This document shows positions 37,341-46,000 of a stretch of DNA of 64,000 nucleotides, piece by piece; within the stretch, counting starts at the first letter, position 1; the number at the start of each line of letters is the position of its first letter. Source of the DNA: Clostridia bacterium (GTDB lineage Bacteria > Bacillota > Clostridia > Oscillospirales > Acutalibacteraceae). The notes beneath the pieces were generated by a model. That model was not told the origin of the DNA and searched no databases. It saw only the letters and a list, made by a program, of their open reading frames with translations. The position numbers and the translations under genes were made by a program. The stretch spans positions 1 to 64,000 of the forward strand of contig JAFVBH010000067.1 of assembly GCA_017480115.1 (NCBI GenBank), written 5' to 3'.

Positions 37341-37440
37341 CGCACGCCTTCGGCGGCGAAGCAATAAGCTTTCGTTTACGCCATCGTCGCTGCCAGCAAG
37401 GGCAGATTCGGCGGGCGTTATAATTTTTTTATTTGATAAG
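37341..37440. repeat. GC-rich palindromic intergenic sequence, partly related to the element at 20129
   Basis: The 440-base gap upstream of the hydrolase gene (37069-37509) holds an AT-rich promoter-like half and this GC-rich segment. The segment shares TTCGGCGGGCGTTA and a following T-rich tract with 20181-20194, but the rest does not align. No gene is visible in the gap. Confidence 0.4.
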
Positions 37441-37509
37441 AAATTGAGAAATTTCCGATCAATAAAAAATGAATGTTCACTACGTCAAATCCGTAATGAA
37501 CACTCGAAA

Positions 37510-37586
37510 TGGTCGGAGTGACGGGACTTGAACCCATGGCCTCTTGGTCCCGAACCAAGCGCGATACCAAACTTCGCCACACCCCG
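37510..37586 (-). tRNA. tRNA-Pro (anticodon CGG)
   Basis: A 77-base cloverleaf on the minus strand: acceptor CGGGGTG/CACTCCG, anticodon loop TTCGGGA on a CTTGG/CCAAG stem, T-loop GGGTTCAAGTCCC, encoded CCA. Confidence 0.96.
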
Positions 37587-37630
37587 ACGACCTATATATT
37601 ATATACTACCCTCGAAAAAAAATCAAGACC

Positions 37631-37897
37631 TTATTGATTTTTTTTCACATCGCTGCTCTCTGCGATTTTTCTGCGGCAATCATCACAAATTCTGACATTT
37701 TTAAACGAGGACAGGTTTTCAATGCTCCCGCAGAAAACGCAGCCCGGGTTATATTTTTTCAGCACAATACTGTCGTTTTCCAGAAACACTTCAAAAGAAT
37801 CCTTACCTCTGACGATGCCCAATGCGGCGCAAAGATCCGGCGGCAGGACAAATCTGCCGAGATTATCAACCTTTCTTACAACACCCGCTGCTTTCAT
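37631..37897 (-). CDS. AbrB/SpoVT-type transition regulator with zinc-finger-like tail
   Basis: 88 residues. The swapped-hairpin DNA-binding domain is clear (VVRKVDNLGRFVLPPDLC, then GKDSFEVFLENDSIVLKKY). Its tail has two CxxC pairs (CVFC and CDDC) that could bind zinc. The start at 37897 is where AbrB homology begins; the ORF extends upstream without family similarity. Such proteins control transition-phase or sporulation genes in Firmicutes. Confidence 0.9.
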   Translation of the reverse strand: MKAAGVVRKVDNLGRFVLPPDLCAALGIVRGKDSFEVFLENDSIVLKKYNPGCVFCGSIENLSSFKNVRICDDCRRKIAESSDVKKNQ

Positions 37898-38005
37898 TGC
37901 ATATCTCCCATTATAAATGTCTTTTTTTATACTATAAATCTTTATTGTCAAAAAGTCAATCATCTACGGGAAATATGCAAAATTGTGTCAAAAAAGCTGA
38001 TCGCA

Positions 38006-39388
38006 TCAGACATTTACCTGCATATTCCGAAATTCCCGCACAATCAAAAATACGGTCAACCCTCCGGCAAGGACATCTGCGACAGGCGCTGCCCAAAGCA
38101 TGCCGACTACGCCGAAGCGGGGCGTAATGAGCAGCAGCGCAGGGACAAAAAAGATCACATCGCGGGACATGGACAGTATAGTGGACTGCACCGGCTTGCC
38201 GATAGACTGCAAAAAGATACTGCCGGATTTCTGAATGCAGCACAGCAGAATTCCTGAAAGAAAAATGCGGAAGCAGAGACGGGAATAGGTATTGTACAGT
38301 TCGTTTTCATTGCCGAAAATATTAATAATTGCCTGCGGTGCGCATTCAAACAGCAGCATTGACACGATACCGATCAAGCAGTTAATAATCGTAATTAAGC
38401 GGTGAGTCTCCCGCACGCGATCGTAATTTTTTGCGCCGTAGTTATACCCGACGATAGGTTGCCCGCCGACGGAAACGCCGACGGCAAAGGCGATCACGAT
38501 GGCAAAGACTTTCATAACGATGCCGATGGCTGATAACGGAATATCCGCGCCGTAAACGGACAGCGGTCCGTATTTGCCGATCAGGTTATTGGCGACAGAC
38601 ATGACGATCACAATAGAAATTTGTATAATCAGGCTCGTAAGCCCAAGGCGGAGAATCTGGACGCAGATGCCCTTCTCCGGCTTGAACGACGCCTTGGATA
38701 ACCGAAACAATTTAGTTCTGAACAAATAGACAACGGACAGGATCCCCGTCACGATCTGCCCGAGAATCGTCGCCCACGCAGCGCCCTTGACGCCCATATC
38801 CAGCACAAAAATCGCAACAGGATCCAAAATCAGATTGATTAACGCCCCGACGACGGTGGCAACCATGGCGTACGCCGGGGAGCCGTCGGCGCGGATGATG
38901 CCGTTCAGAGTCGATGTGACCATATAAAACGGAATCCCCGCACAAATGACCGTCATATACTCGCGGGCATATTGATAAGCGCCTTCGGTCACCCCAAACA
39001 GCGTCAGCAGTTGATCTTCAAAAACAAAACCCGCACCGGTCAACAAAACAGCGGCAATCAAGAGCAGGATCAGCGAATTCCCGATACTTTTATGGGCGGT
39101 CTCCTTCTCTCCCCTGCCCAGCGACAGACTGAACAATGCCGCGCTGCCGTCGCCGATCAAGAGCGCAAACGCCAGCGCGATAACGGTAAACGGATACACG
39201 ACCGTGGTTGCCGCATTGCCGAGATACCCGACGCCTCTGCCGATAAAGACCTGATCGACAATATTATACAGCGCGCTGACCAGCATCGAAAGCACACAGG
39301 GCACCGAAAACTTCACCAGCAGCCTGCTTATCTTTTCCGTGCCGAGAAAACGCTCCGCAGAATTGGACTTGACCGTTGCTTCACTCAT
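38006..39388 (-). CDS. MATE-family efflux transporter
   Basis: 460 residues and about twelve helices in two similar halves; the family's N-terminal SVPCVLSMLVSALYNIVDQVFIGRGVGYLG and the mid-protein QPIVGYNYGAKN are characteristic. It expels cationic drugs or metabolites using a sodium or proton gradient. It is unlike the second MATE protein at 50035, which starts and aligns differently. Nothing nearby reveals its substrate. Confidence 0.92.
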   Translation of the reverse strand: MSEATVKSNSAERFLGTEKISRLLVKFSVPCVLSMLVSALYNIVDQVFIGRGVGYLGNAATTVVYPFTVIALAFALLIGDGSAALFSLSLGRGEKETAHKSIGNSLILLLIAAVLLTGAGFVFEDQLLTLFGVTEGAYQYAREYMTVICAGIPFYMVTSTLNGIIRADGSPAYAMVATVVGALINLILDPVAIFVLDMGVKGAAWATILGQIVTGILSVVYLFRTKLFRLSKASFKPEKGICVQILRLGLTSLIIQISIVIVMSVANNLIGKYGPLSVYGADIPLSAIGIVMKVFAIVIAFAVGVSVGGQPIVGYNYGAKNYDRVRETHRLITIINCLIGIVSMLLFECAPQAIINIFGNENELYNTYSRLCFRIFLSGILLCCIQKSGSIFLQSIGKPVQSTILSMSRDVIFFVPALLLITPRFGVVGMLWAAPVADVLAGGLTVFLIVREFRNMQVNV

Positions 39389-39541
39389 AAAAAACCTCCA
39401 TAAAAGAAAGAAATGCGCAAATCCTATCCGGACTTACGCATTTCGCTACACGACAATAGTATTATATACTTTTCAGTAAAAAAATCAAGTCGCAATCTGC
39501 ATAAAATAAATTTCTGAATTTAAACTTTTATGCAAAATCAA

Positions 39542-39724
39542 TTATACAGCAGCGTCGGGATCAGTGTCCTGATCGCCGTCTGCAGGAGTCTCCTCAGCAT
39601 TCTCTGCCTGATTGAGCAGAGCATTGACGGTGTCCTCGTTGATGATACCAAGCTTGACAAGTACAAGCGCCAGCTTCGCAAAAACCTTCAGCAGCTTCGC
39701 AAAAATTTTGGTTGCTACGTCCAT
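39542..39724 (-). CDS. Small hypothetical protein, 60 aa
   Basis: An amphipathic Lys-rich helical half (MDVATKIFAKLLKVFAKLAL) and an acidic tail rich in Glu, Asp, Ala and Pro. It is not recognised. AAAGGAGG lies upstream of the ATG, and a promoter with TTGATT-N17-TATAAT precedes it, so it is probably expressed although it is tiny. The helix could bind a membrane or another protein. Confidence 0.65.
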   Translation of the reverse strand: MDVATKIFAKLLKVFAKLALVLVKLGIINEDTVNALLNQAENAEETPADGDQDTDPDAAV

Positions 39725-39765
39725 TGTTCAGACCTCCTTTCCCGTATGCATTCTTTCTCACAGAT

Positions 39766-39794
39766 ATTATACATCACTGCCCGTAAAAAATCAA
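39766..39794 (-). promoter_or_regulatory. Promoter of the 60-aa gene
   Basis: TTGATT (39794-39789), 17-bp spacer and TATAAT (39771-39766) on the minus strand. Confidence 0.65.
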
Positions 39795-39841
39795 CAAGAA
39801 TAACAAATTTTATACGAACTTCAAAATTTGATCATATTTTC

Positions 39842-41242
39842 TTAAATCGAGTGAATTTTCTTGTCGAAATTTGCATTATCAGCGTCCAGCCCGTATTTTG
39901 CGGCGCGGCGCTTTTTAAAGAATTCCACCGCAACCCTGTCAAAGAGCGCGTAAGAAAGCACGTCCTCCTCCTGCTCAATATATTCGGCAATCTCACCGCG
40001 CAGCCGCTCCAGCTCCGGCGACAGCAGATCCGCAGGGCGGCAGGTAACGGGCGGTTCGTCGCCGATGATTTTTTTGCGAAACTCCTCGTTGATCGGAACG
40101 GGCGTGGTGCCGTACTCGCCCTTGACAAGCGATTTAAACTGATTATTGCACATCTTATACCGCTCGCCGGTGATAATATTGAATACCGCCTGCGTGCCGA
40201 CAATCTGTGAAGAGGGCGTGACCAGCGGCGGGTAACCGACGTCCGCGCGCACACGGGGCACCTCCTCCAGTACGTCGATCAGCCGGTCGCTTTTTCCCGC
40301 GTCCTTGAGTTGCTGCACGAGATTGGACAGCATACCGCCGGGCACCTGATACAAAAGCGTGTTGATGTCCACCTTTAAAAGACCGGGATCCAACTGTTCG
40401 CTCGCCAGATATTTTTCACGCAGCGTTTCAAAATACTTTGAAATCGGGTCGAGAGCGCCCAGTTGAATGCCCGTATCGTATGCCGTCCCCTGCAAGGTTG
40501 CGACCAGCGGCTCTGTCGGCGGCTGGGACGTCCCCTGCGCCAGCGGTGAAATTGCAGTATCGACAATATCGACGCCCGCCTCGATCGCCTTGAGCAGCGT
40601 CATGGACGCGACGCCGGAGGTATAATGCGTATGCAACTCCACGGGTATTTCGACGGTCTCTTTCAGCAGCTTCACGAGATCGTAGGCGTTATACGGTGTG
40701 AGCAGACCGGACATATCCTTAATACAGATCGAATCCGCGCCCATCTCCTCAAATTCCTTGGCAAGCGTTGCGAAGGATGCGTTGGTATGCACGGGGCTGC
40801 GCGTGAAGCTGATCGCCGCCTGCACATGACCGCCCTCTTTTTTCGCGGCGTTGATGGCGGTGCGAAGATTCCGGGTATCGTTGAGCGCGTCGAAGATACG
40901 GATAATATCGATGCCATTGGCAATGGAGCGTTGCACGAAATACTCCACGACGTCATCGGGATAATGCCGGTACCCCAAAATATTCTGTCCGCGGAACAGC
41001 ATTTGCAGCTTTGTATTTTTTACCTGCGCCCTGATTTTGCGCAGCCGCTCCCACGGATCCTCGTTGAGGTAGCGCAGGCAGCTGTCGAAGGTCGCGCCGC
41101 CCCACGCCTCCAGCGCGTGATAACCGACCTTGTCCATCTGCGCGAGAATGGGCAGCATCTCCTCTGTGGTCATTCTGGTGGCGATCAGCGACTGCTGACC
41201 GTCCCGCAATACGGTTTCCGTAATTTTCACAGGTTTTGCCAT
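39842..41242 (-). CDS. Oxaloacetate decarboxylase alpha / transcarboxylase 5S-type subunit
   Basis: 466 residues. The HMGL-like TIM barrel has VLRDGQQSLIATRM (metal site), EAWGGATFDSCLRYL, MLFRGQNILGY, KDMSGLLTPY, HTHYTSG and a conserved carboxylase domain with PGGMLSNL. It carries no biotin domain; the biotin carrier is encoded separately. It transfers CO2 between pyruvate/oxaloacetate and biotin. It is the last gene of the five-gene cluster. The lone 5S-like form is typical of pyruvate carboxyltransferase or sodium-pump systems. Confidence 0.92.
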   Translation of the reverse strand: MAKPVKITETVLRDGQQSLIATRMTTEEMLPILAQMDKVGYHALEAWGGATFDSCLRYLNEDPWERLRKIRAQVKNTKLQMLFRGQNILGYRHYPDDVVEYFVQRSIANGIDIIRIFDALNDTRNLRTAINAAKKEGGHVQAAISFTRSPVHTNASFATLAKEFEEMGADSICIKDMSGLLTPYNAYDLVKLLKETVEIPVELHTHYTSGVASMTLLKAIEAGVDIVDTAISPLAQGTSQPPTEPLVATLQGTAYDTGIQLGALDPISKYFETLREKYLASEQLDPGLLKVDINTLLYQVPGGMLSNLVQQLKDAGKSDRLIDVLEEVPRVRADVGYPPLVTPSSQIVGTQAVFNIITGERYKMCNNQFKSLVKGEYGTTPVPINEEFRKKIIGDEPPVTCRPADLLSPELERLRGEIAEYIEQEEDVLSYALFDRVAVEFFKKRRAAKYGLDADNANFDKKIHSI

Positions 41243-41264
41243 AGTGTATCTCCTCCGCCGATAT

Positions 41265-42455
41265 TTACTTGAATATGGACAGCAAAACGCCTGCCGCCAC
41301 TGCCGAGCCGATTACGCCCGCCACATTGGGCCCCATGGCGTGCATCAGCAAGAAGTTGGATGTATCCTCCTGCTGTCCCACCTTCTGCGCCACGCGCGCC
41401 GCCATGGGAACCGCAGACACACCGGCGGAGCCGATTAAGGGATTGACTTTGCCCTTGGTGAGAATATACATCAGTTTACCGCCCAGCAAGCCGCAGGCTG
41501 TGGCGAAAATAAACGCCGTCAGCCCGAGGACGATGATCCCCATCGTTTTCCACGACAAAAATGTTTCCGCTTTTGCGGTCGCGCCTACGGACATGCCGAG
41601 GAATACCGTGATCGCGTTCATCAGCCCGTTCTGCGCTGTTTTAGACAGACGCTCCGTCACGCCGCAGACCTGCAGCAGATTGCCCAGCATCAAAAAGCCG
41701 ATCAGTGGCGCCGCGTCGGGCACGATAAATACGACGACAAGGGTAACAATGATGGGGAATATGATCTTTTCGGTTTTGGAAACGGGACGCAGCTGGGTCA
41801 TTTTAACCCGGCGTTCTTTTTTCGTCGTCAACAGCTTCATGATGGGCGGCTGGATGAACGGGATCAGCGCCATGTAGGAATACGCCGCAATGGCGATGGG
41901 TCCCAGCAGTTCCGGCGCCAAAATTTTTGTAACGAGAATCGCCGTCGGACCGTCCGCGCCGCCGATGATGCCGATTGCGCCCGCCTGCTGCGGATCGAAC
42001 CCTGCCAGCAGCGCCATCAAAAAGGCAAGGAATACGCCGCCCTGCGCCGCAGCGCCCAGCATCAGCGTCGAGGGATTGGCAATCAGCGGGGTAAAGTCCG
42101 TCATTGCGCCGACCCCCATAAAGATCAGCGACGGGTAAATGCCCAGCTTCACGCCGATATACAGATAATCCAGCAAACCGCCGTTTTTCAGTACATTTAA
42201 AATATCAAAATCTCCGGCAAGGAAAAACTCCGGGTGCATCATTCCCGCACCGGGAAGATTGGTCAACAGCATACCAAAGGTGATCGGGATCAGAAGTAAC
42301 GGCTCAAACTTTTTTACAATACCGAGATAAAACAACCCGCCGATAATTACGAAGATCGCGACCTTTTTTATGATCGATATGGCGTCGCCGCTGAAAAATT
42401 CCGCCGCGCCGGTGCCGGAAAGAAAGGTTGAGACGGTATTAAAAATCTCAGACAT
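41265..42455 (-). CDS. oadB: Sodium-translocating decarboxylase beta subunit
   Basis: 396 residues, about ten helices. Family signatures are LPGAGMMHPEFF-type loops, FDPQQAGAIGIIGGADGPTAI, PLIGFLMLGNLLQVCGV and AVPMAARVAQKVGQQEDTSNFLLMHAMGPNVAGVIGSA (at about 340-390). It decarboxylates carboxybiotin and pumps sodium outward. The start at 42455 (MSEIFNTV) is set after a leader ORF extension that overlaps the previous gene. Confidence 0.94.
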   Translation of the reverse strand: MSEIFNTVSTFLSGTGAAEFFSGDAISIIKKVAIFVIIGGLFYLGIVKKFEPLLLIPITFGMLLTNLPGAGMMHPEFFLAGDFDILNVLKNGGLLDYLYIGVKLGIYPSLIFMGVGAMTDFTPLIANPSTLMLGAAAQGGVFLAFLMALLAGFDPQQAGAIGIIGGADGPTAILVTKILAPELLGPIAIAAYSYMALIPFIQPPIMKLLTTKKERRVKMTQLRPVSKTEKIIFPIIVTLVVVFIVPDAAPLIGFLMLGNLLQVCGVTERLSKTAQNGLMNAITVFLGMSVGATAKAETFLSWKTMGIIVLGLTAFIFATACGLLGGKLMYILTKGKVNPLIGSAGVSAVPMAARVAQKVGQQEDTSNFLLMHAMGPNVAGVIGSAVAAGVLLSIFK

Positions 42456-42473
42456 AATGCACACTCCACACCG

Positions 42474-42842
42474 TTATTGCAGGGTGATGATCACGTCGTC
42501 GGCGTTGACGGCGCTTCCCTGCGGTGCGACCACTGCGGTCACCGTACCGTCCTGCGGCGCGAAAATTTCATTCTCCATTTTCATCGCTTCCAGAATGCAG
42601 ATCACGTCGTCTTTTTTCACGCTGTCGCCGGTCTTGACGTTCATTTTCAGAATCGTACCGTTCATCGGCGCTTTAACAGGAGCGCCGCCGCCTGCCGCCG
42701 CTTTCGGCGCAGGCGCAGCCACGGTTGTCTGCACGGGAGCGGCTGCCGCAGCCGGTACTGCCGCAGGCGCGGCAACGCCGGTCTCCTCTACCGTAACGTC
42801 GTATACGTTCCCATTGACGGTAATTCTGTAATTCTTAGCCAT
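42474..42842 (-). CDS. Biotin carboxyl carrier protein
   Basis: About 122 residues. The C-terminal lipoyl/biotinyl domain has the biotinylation motif EAMKMENEI; a long Ala/Pro linker (APAAVPAAAAAPVQTTVAAP) joins it to a short N-terminal TVNGNVYDVTVEE segment. This is the mobile CO2 carrier that shuttles between carboxyltransferase subunits and OadB. The start at 42842 (MAKNYRITVNG) matches homologues; GAAAGGT lies nine bases before. Confidence 0.93.
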   Translation of the reverse strand: MAKNYRITVNGNVYDVTVEETGVAAPAAVPAAAAAPVQTTVAAPAPKAAAGGGAPVKAPMNGTILKMNVKTGDSVKKDDVICILEAMKMENEIFAPQDGTVTAVVAPQGSAVNADDVIITLQ

Positions 42843-42861
42843 ATCTATCATACCTTTCCTT

Positions 42862-43170
42862 TTATCTCTTTTTAAAGCTGACCACGCGGAACGAGCCGAC
42901 GGGCTTATTTTCATATGCGCAGATCGCCGCTGTGATCGCGGCTACAAGTTCCTCTGACTGCGCCGACGGATCGTCGGCAAGAACAATCGGCATATCGCTG
43001 AAATCAGGCACTATCTCGGTTTTCTGCTTTTTTGACGCAGATCTTCGTTGAAACACAACGCCCATAACCGAAACAACCAGCCAAATCACAGCAAGCGCAG
43101 CAAACACAACAATCACACCCAAAACCAGTGTTTGCAAACCCAAACCGAGATTATCAAGACCAAACCTCAT
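42862..43170 (-). CDS. oadG: Sodium pump decarboxylase gamma subunit (OadG-like)
   Basis: 102 residues, one N-terminal transmembrane helix (about 12-35) and a charged cytoplasmic tail ending VGSFRVVSFKKR. It anchors and assembles the decarboxylase complex. Position between the carboxyltransferase and biotin carrier genes is standard for these clusters. Confidence 0.85.
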   Translation of the reverse strand: MRFGLDNLGLGLQTLVLGVIVVFAALAVIWLVVSVMGVVFQRRSASKKQKTEIVPDFSDMPIVLADDPSAQSEELVAAITAAICAYENKPVGSFRVVSFKKR

Positions 43171-43195
43171 AGCATTTTCACCCTTCCCGCAGTCG

Positions 43196-44629
43196 TCAAA
43201 ACGCCGCTTTCATGCCCAGCATATTCAACGCCGCGGCAATACGGGCGCGCAGCTCGGCGGCTTCGCAGATATAATCCACATACCCTGCCTTTGCGGCGTA
43301 GACAGGCGAGGAAAACTCGTTTTCCCAGGTTTCGATCAATTCTTCTTTTGTCCTGCCCTGCGCAAGTTTATCGTTAAGCATAAACTCCACCGCAGACGCC
43401 ACCGGCAAGGGAGAGATCACGGCAGTCGGCAGCGCGAACACCATATCCGCACCCACCGCTTTGGAGCCGAGGAACGAGAACGCGGATCCGGTCAGCTTGC
43501 CCGCGATCACAGTAATCAGAGGAATCTCCGCCCCGGCGTACGCCATGGCAAGCGCGGAGACACTTCCTGCCAGAACAGGGTGCGCGACCTCGTCCGCCGC
43601 GCTGTAGCCGTCGCAGTCACAAACCGTGATGACCGGGATACCGAAGCTGTCGCACAGGCGTATGAATTTCGCCGCTTTCATTGCGCCGTCGGCGGTCAGC
43701 GTTGTTCCGCCCGCGGGATTCCCCGCGACTACGCCGCAGGCATAGCCGTTTACAGACGTAAAACCGACGGAAAAGCAATCGCCATAGCCCGCCCATAGTT
43801 CACAAAAACGCGCGTCGTCCGCGAGGATGCGAACGAGATCGGCGCCGGCATACGTTTCGCTTAAAACGAGCGATTCAATCGCGGCGGTATCCCGCTGTGG
43901 GCTGTCCGCAGTTTCGATACCGACCTCGCCCTGCGTATCGTTGGACGGCAGATAATCCAGCAGCTCCCGCGCTTTCGCAAATGCCTCCGCCTCGGTGGCA
44001 AAGGACGCGGCGACAAGCCCGTTTTGCGGAGCGTCTGCCACAGCGCCGCTGTTTCCCAATACAGAGACCGGAGAAAGGCTCAGCGATGCGTGTTCGCCGC
44101 CCATAAGCACAATATCCGCGCTTTGTGCCGCAACCGCCATGCCCCCGGAGCATACGCCGGTGACCACCGCGATCTGCGGAATCACACCCTTAGCGTCGGC
44201 GGCGGTTTTCAGTATTTTTCCGAAAGCGGCAACGGCATGTACGCCGTCGGCAAGCTTTGCGCCGTCACAGTCGTAAACAGTCACCACCGGAGCGCTGTTT
44301 TTGACCGCCATTGCATAGAGATCGGCGATCTTCGCCGCACCGGCGGAAGAAAGCGCGCCGCTGTCTCGGGCATAATCCTGCGCGCAGAAAAAAACCAACC
44401 TGCCATTCACTGCGCCATAGCCGGTCACGATGCCCTCGGGGTGCGCGTCGCCGTCTACGGCAAATGACATATTTGCGCCGACAAACCGCTGTGTTTCCAC
44501 AAACGTAGCGTCATCAAAAAAAGCGGCGATCTTTTCCTGCACCGACAGCCTGCCGCCCAAAGAAGCAGGATCGCTGCGCAGCTTATCCGTCTCGAATTTT
44601 ATGCACGCTTTTCTAGCATTTATATTCAT
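43196..44629 (-). CDS. Acyl-CoA carboxyltransferase subunit (MmdA/PccB-like, divergent)
   Basis: 477 residues with two crotonase-like carboxyltransferase domains. Domain N contains GRLSVQEKIAAFFDDATF and GVCSGGMAVAAQSADIVLM; domain C contains VAGNPAGGTTLTADGAMKAAKFIRLCDSFGIPVITV and KAVGADMVFALPTAVISPL. It would move CO2 from an acyl-CoA (methylmalonyl-CoA in MmdA) to biotin. It is more divergent and shorter at several conserved loops than typical MmdA, so the substrate is unsure. GGAGG precedes the ATG; first gene of the cluster. Confidence 0.85.
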   Translation of the reverse strand: MNINARKACIKFETDKLRSDPASLGGRLSVQEKIAAFFDDATFVETQRFVGANMSFAVDGDAHPEGIVTGYGAVNGRLVFFCAQDYARDSGALSSAGAAKIADLYAMAVKNSAPVVTVYDCDGAKLADGVHAVAAFGKILKTAADAKGVIPQIAVVTGVCSGGMAVAAQSADIVLMGGEHASLSLSPVSVLGNSGAVADAPQNGLVAASFATEAEAFAKARELLDYLPSNDTQGEVGIETADSPQRDTAAIESLVLSETYAGADLVRILADDARFCELWAGYGDCFSVGFTSVNGYACGVVAGNPAGGTTLTADGAMKAAKFIRLCDSFGIPVITVCDCDGYSAADEVAHPVLAGSVSALAMAYAGAEIPLITVIAGKLTGSAFSFLGSKAVGADMVFALPTAVISPLPVASAVEFMLNDKLAQGRTKEELIETWENEFSSPVYAAKAGYVDYICEAAELRARIAAALNMLGMKAAF

Positions 44630-44823
44630 AAAGCTTCCTCCAATTCTTCAGATTCAAACCTTCCCATTATAAATAATTATACCATTCAGAGCAATAAAGT
44701 CAATCAAAAAATATTCTATATGCGCGTAATATTTTTAAAAATTAAATATTCATAAAAAAACTTGAAGAATGCATGCGAATATTGTATAATATTTCAAGAC
44801 AATTTTTGTTTCGGAGGGATATT

Positions 44824-45531
44824 ATGGCGACCTGCCCTGCCTGCGGATACAAGTTGAAGCCATGGGACATTAAGGCGGAATGTCCGAAATGCGGCGTGAA
44901 TATACCGAATTATGACTGGGAAGCTCGTTTGGAGGCGGATGCGGCGCGCTCGGAACGCACGTTTGCCAGCTTTCGGCGCTCCACAGCAAATCTCAAAAGC
45001 GGGTTGTTTGGCTCCCCACTCATGATCACACGTTTTCTATGCACATTTTTACCGCTGGCGACCCTTGTGCTGCCCATTTTCAGATTGACAGTTCAACTCC
45101 CCTTTTACGCATATACGGGAAAACCGACAAGCATTCTGCATCTTATTCTCGCTGTTGTCAACGGATTTGACGTGAAAGCCTTTTTGACGCTACTGAGAAG
45201 TGAAATTGTGGGGCATGAACTGCGCCTGTTTACTGTGGGACTGGCGCTGATCGCGTTGGGCATGCTGACTGCGGTGGGCAATTTTTTCGCGCTGATTTTC
45301 GGTTCCATCAGACTGCAATATACTGTCAACTATGCTTTCTGCATTGCAAGCGCCCTGTTCTACTGCGCCGCGGCGGCGGTGTTTGCAGTCTCCTTCTCGG
45401 CAATGGAGCAGTCCGCGCCGGATATTTATTTCGGACAGCTCAGCTTTGCGTTGTTTGTCGGAATCGCGCTGTTTTTGCTGAATCTTTTTTTAAACCTGAA
45501 AGCCGCCAAGCAACTGCGGCATGGAAAATGA
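44824..45531 (+). CDS. Zinc-ribbon membrane protein, 235 aa
   Basis: An N-terminal zinc ribbon (CPACGYKLKPWDIKAECPKCG) followed by an acidic helical stretch and four hydrophobic helices; C-terminal LKAAKQLRHGK. No family function is recognised; many Clostridia encode such ribbon-plus-membrane proteins. The start at 44824 lies eight bases after CGGAGGG; an upstream in-frame ATG at 44773 lacks a ribosome site. Confidence 0.8.
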   Translation: MATCPACGYKLKPWDIKAECPKCGVNIPNYDWEARLEADAARSERTFASFRRSTANLKSGLFGSPLMITRFLCTFLPLATLVLPIFRLTVQLPFYAYTGKPTSILHLILAVVNGFDVKAFLTLLRSEIVGHELRLFTVGLALIALGMLTAVGNFFALIFGSIRLQYTVNYAFCIASALFYCAAAAVFAVSFSAMEQSAPDIYFGQLSFALFVGIALFLLNLFLNLKAAKQLRHGK

Positions 45532-45555
45532 AAAACGATAAAACTATGTCATCAA

Positions 45556-45595
45556 AAAGAGACTCACCTTTTGACGGGTGGGTCTCTTTAATTTT
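45556..45595 (+). terminator. Terminator after the zinc-ribbon gene
   Basis: AAAGAGACTCACC / GGTGGGTCTCTTT followed by AATTTT. Confidence 0.85.
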
Positions 45596-45785
45596 AAGTG
45601 TTCGATTGTCCGTCCAGCGAAAACGAAATTTCGTTCGTCGCCGGCAGCATGGCGCGAAATTCGTCGATTCCCCGCCAGCCCAGCAATGTCGCCGGAATCG
45701 CAAGAAATCTCGTATTATCGTCAAGCTGTGCGCGCGGCTCATTGATCACCTCCGCGCCGCAAACAAGCATGACTTCTTTTTCCAT
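45594..45785 (-). CDS. Possible small hypothetical protein, 63 aa
   Basis: An ORF starting MEKEVMLVCGAEVINEPRAQ, behind GGATGGGG, and ending in FSLDGQSNT against the terminator. No family is recognised and the region between it and the AraC gene (45786-46000) holds nothing clear, with degraded-looking frames. It may be a remnant of a larger gene. Confidence 0.4.
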   Translation of the reverse strand: MEKEVMLVCGAEVINEPRAQLDDNTRFLAIPATLLGWRGIDEFRAMLPATNEISFSLDGQSNT

Positions 45786-46000
45786 TGCTGCCCCATCCGA
45801 TACTTTAATATCTATTTTATATACTGCACATAAAATCAATTATAATTTCCGCGGCGCGCATGCCGCCGATCAATACCCGACAAAGCAGCGGACAACAAAC
45901 CACCCATACGCGGCGCTTGTCAAGGGCAACATGCCGAAGCTGTACAGCCCCGCCGGCATGGATATTATATATACCGGATCTCCGGCGGTTGCAAGCGGCT

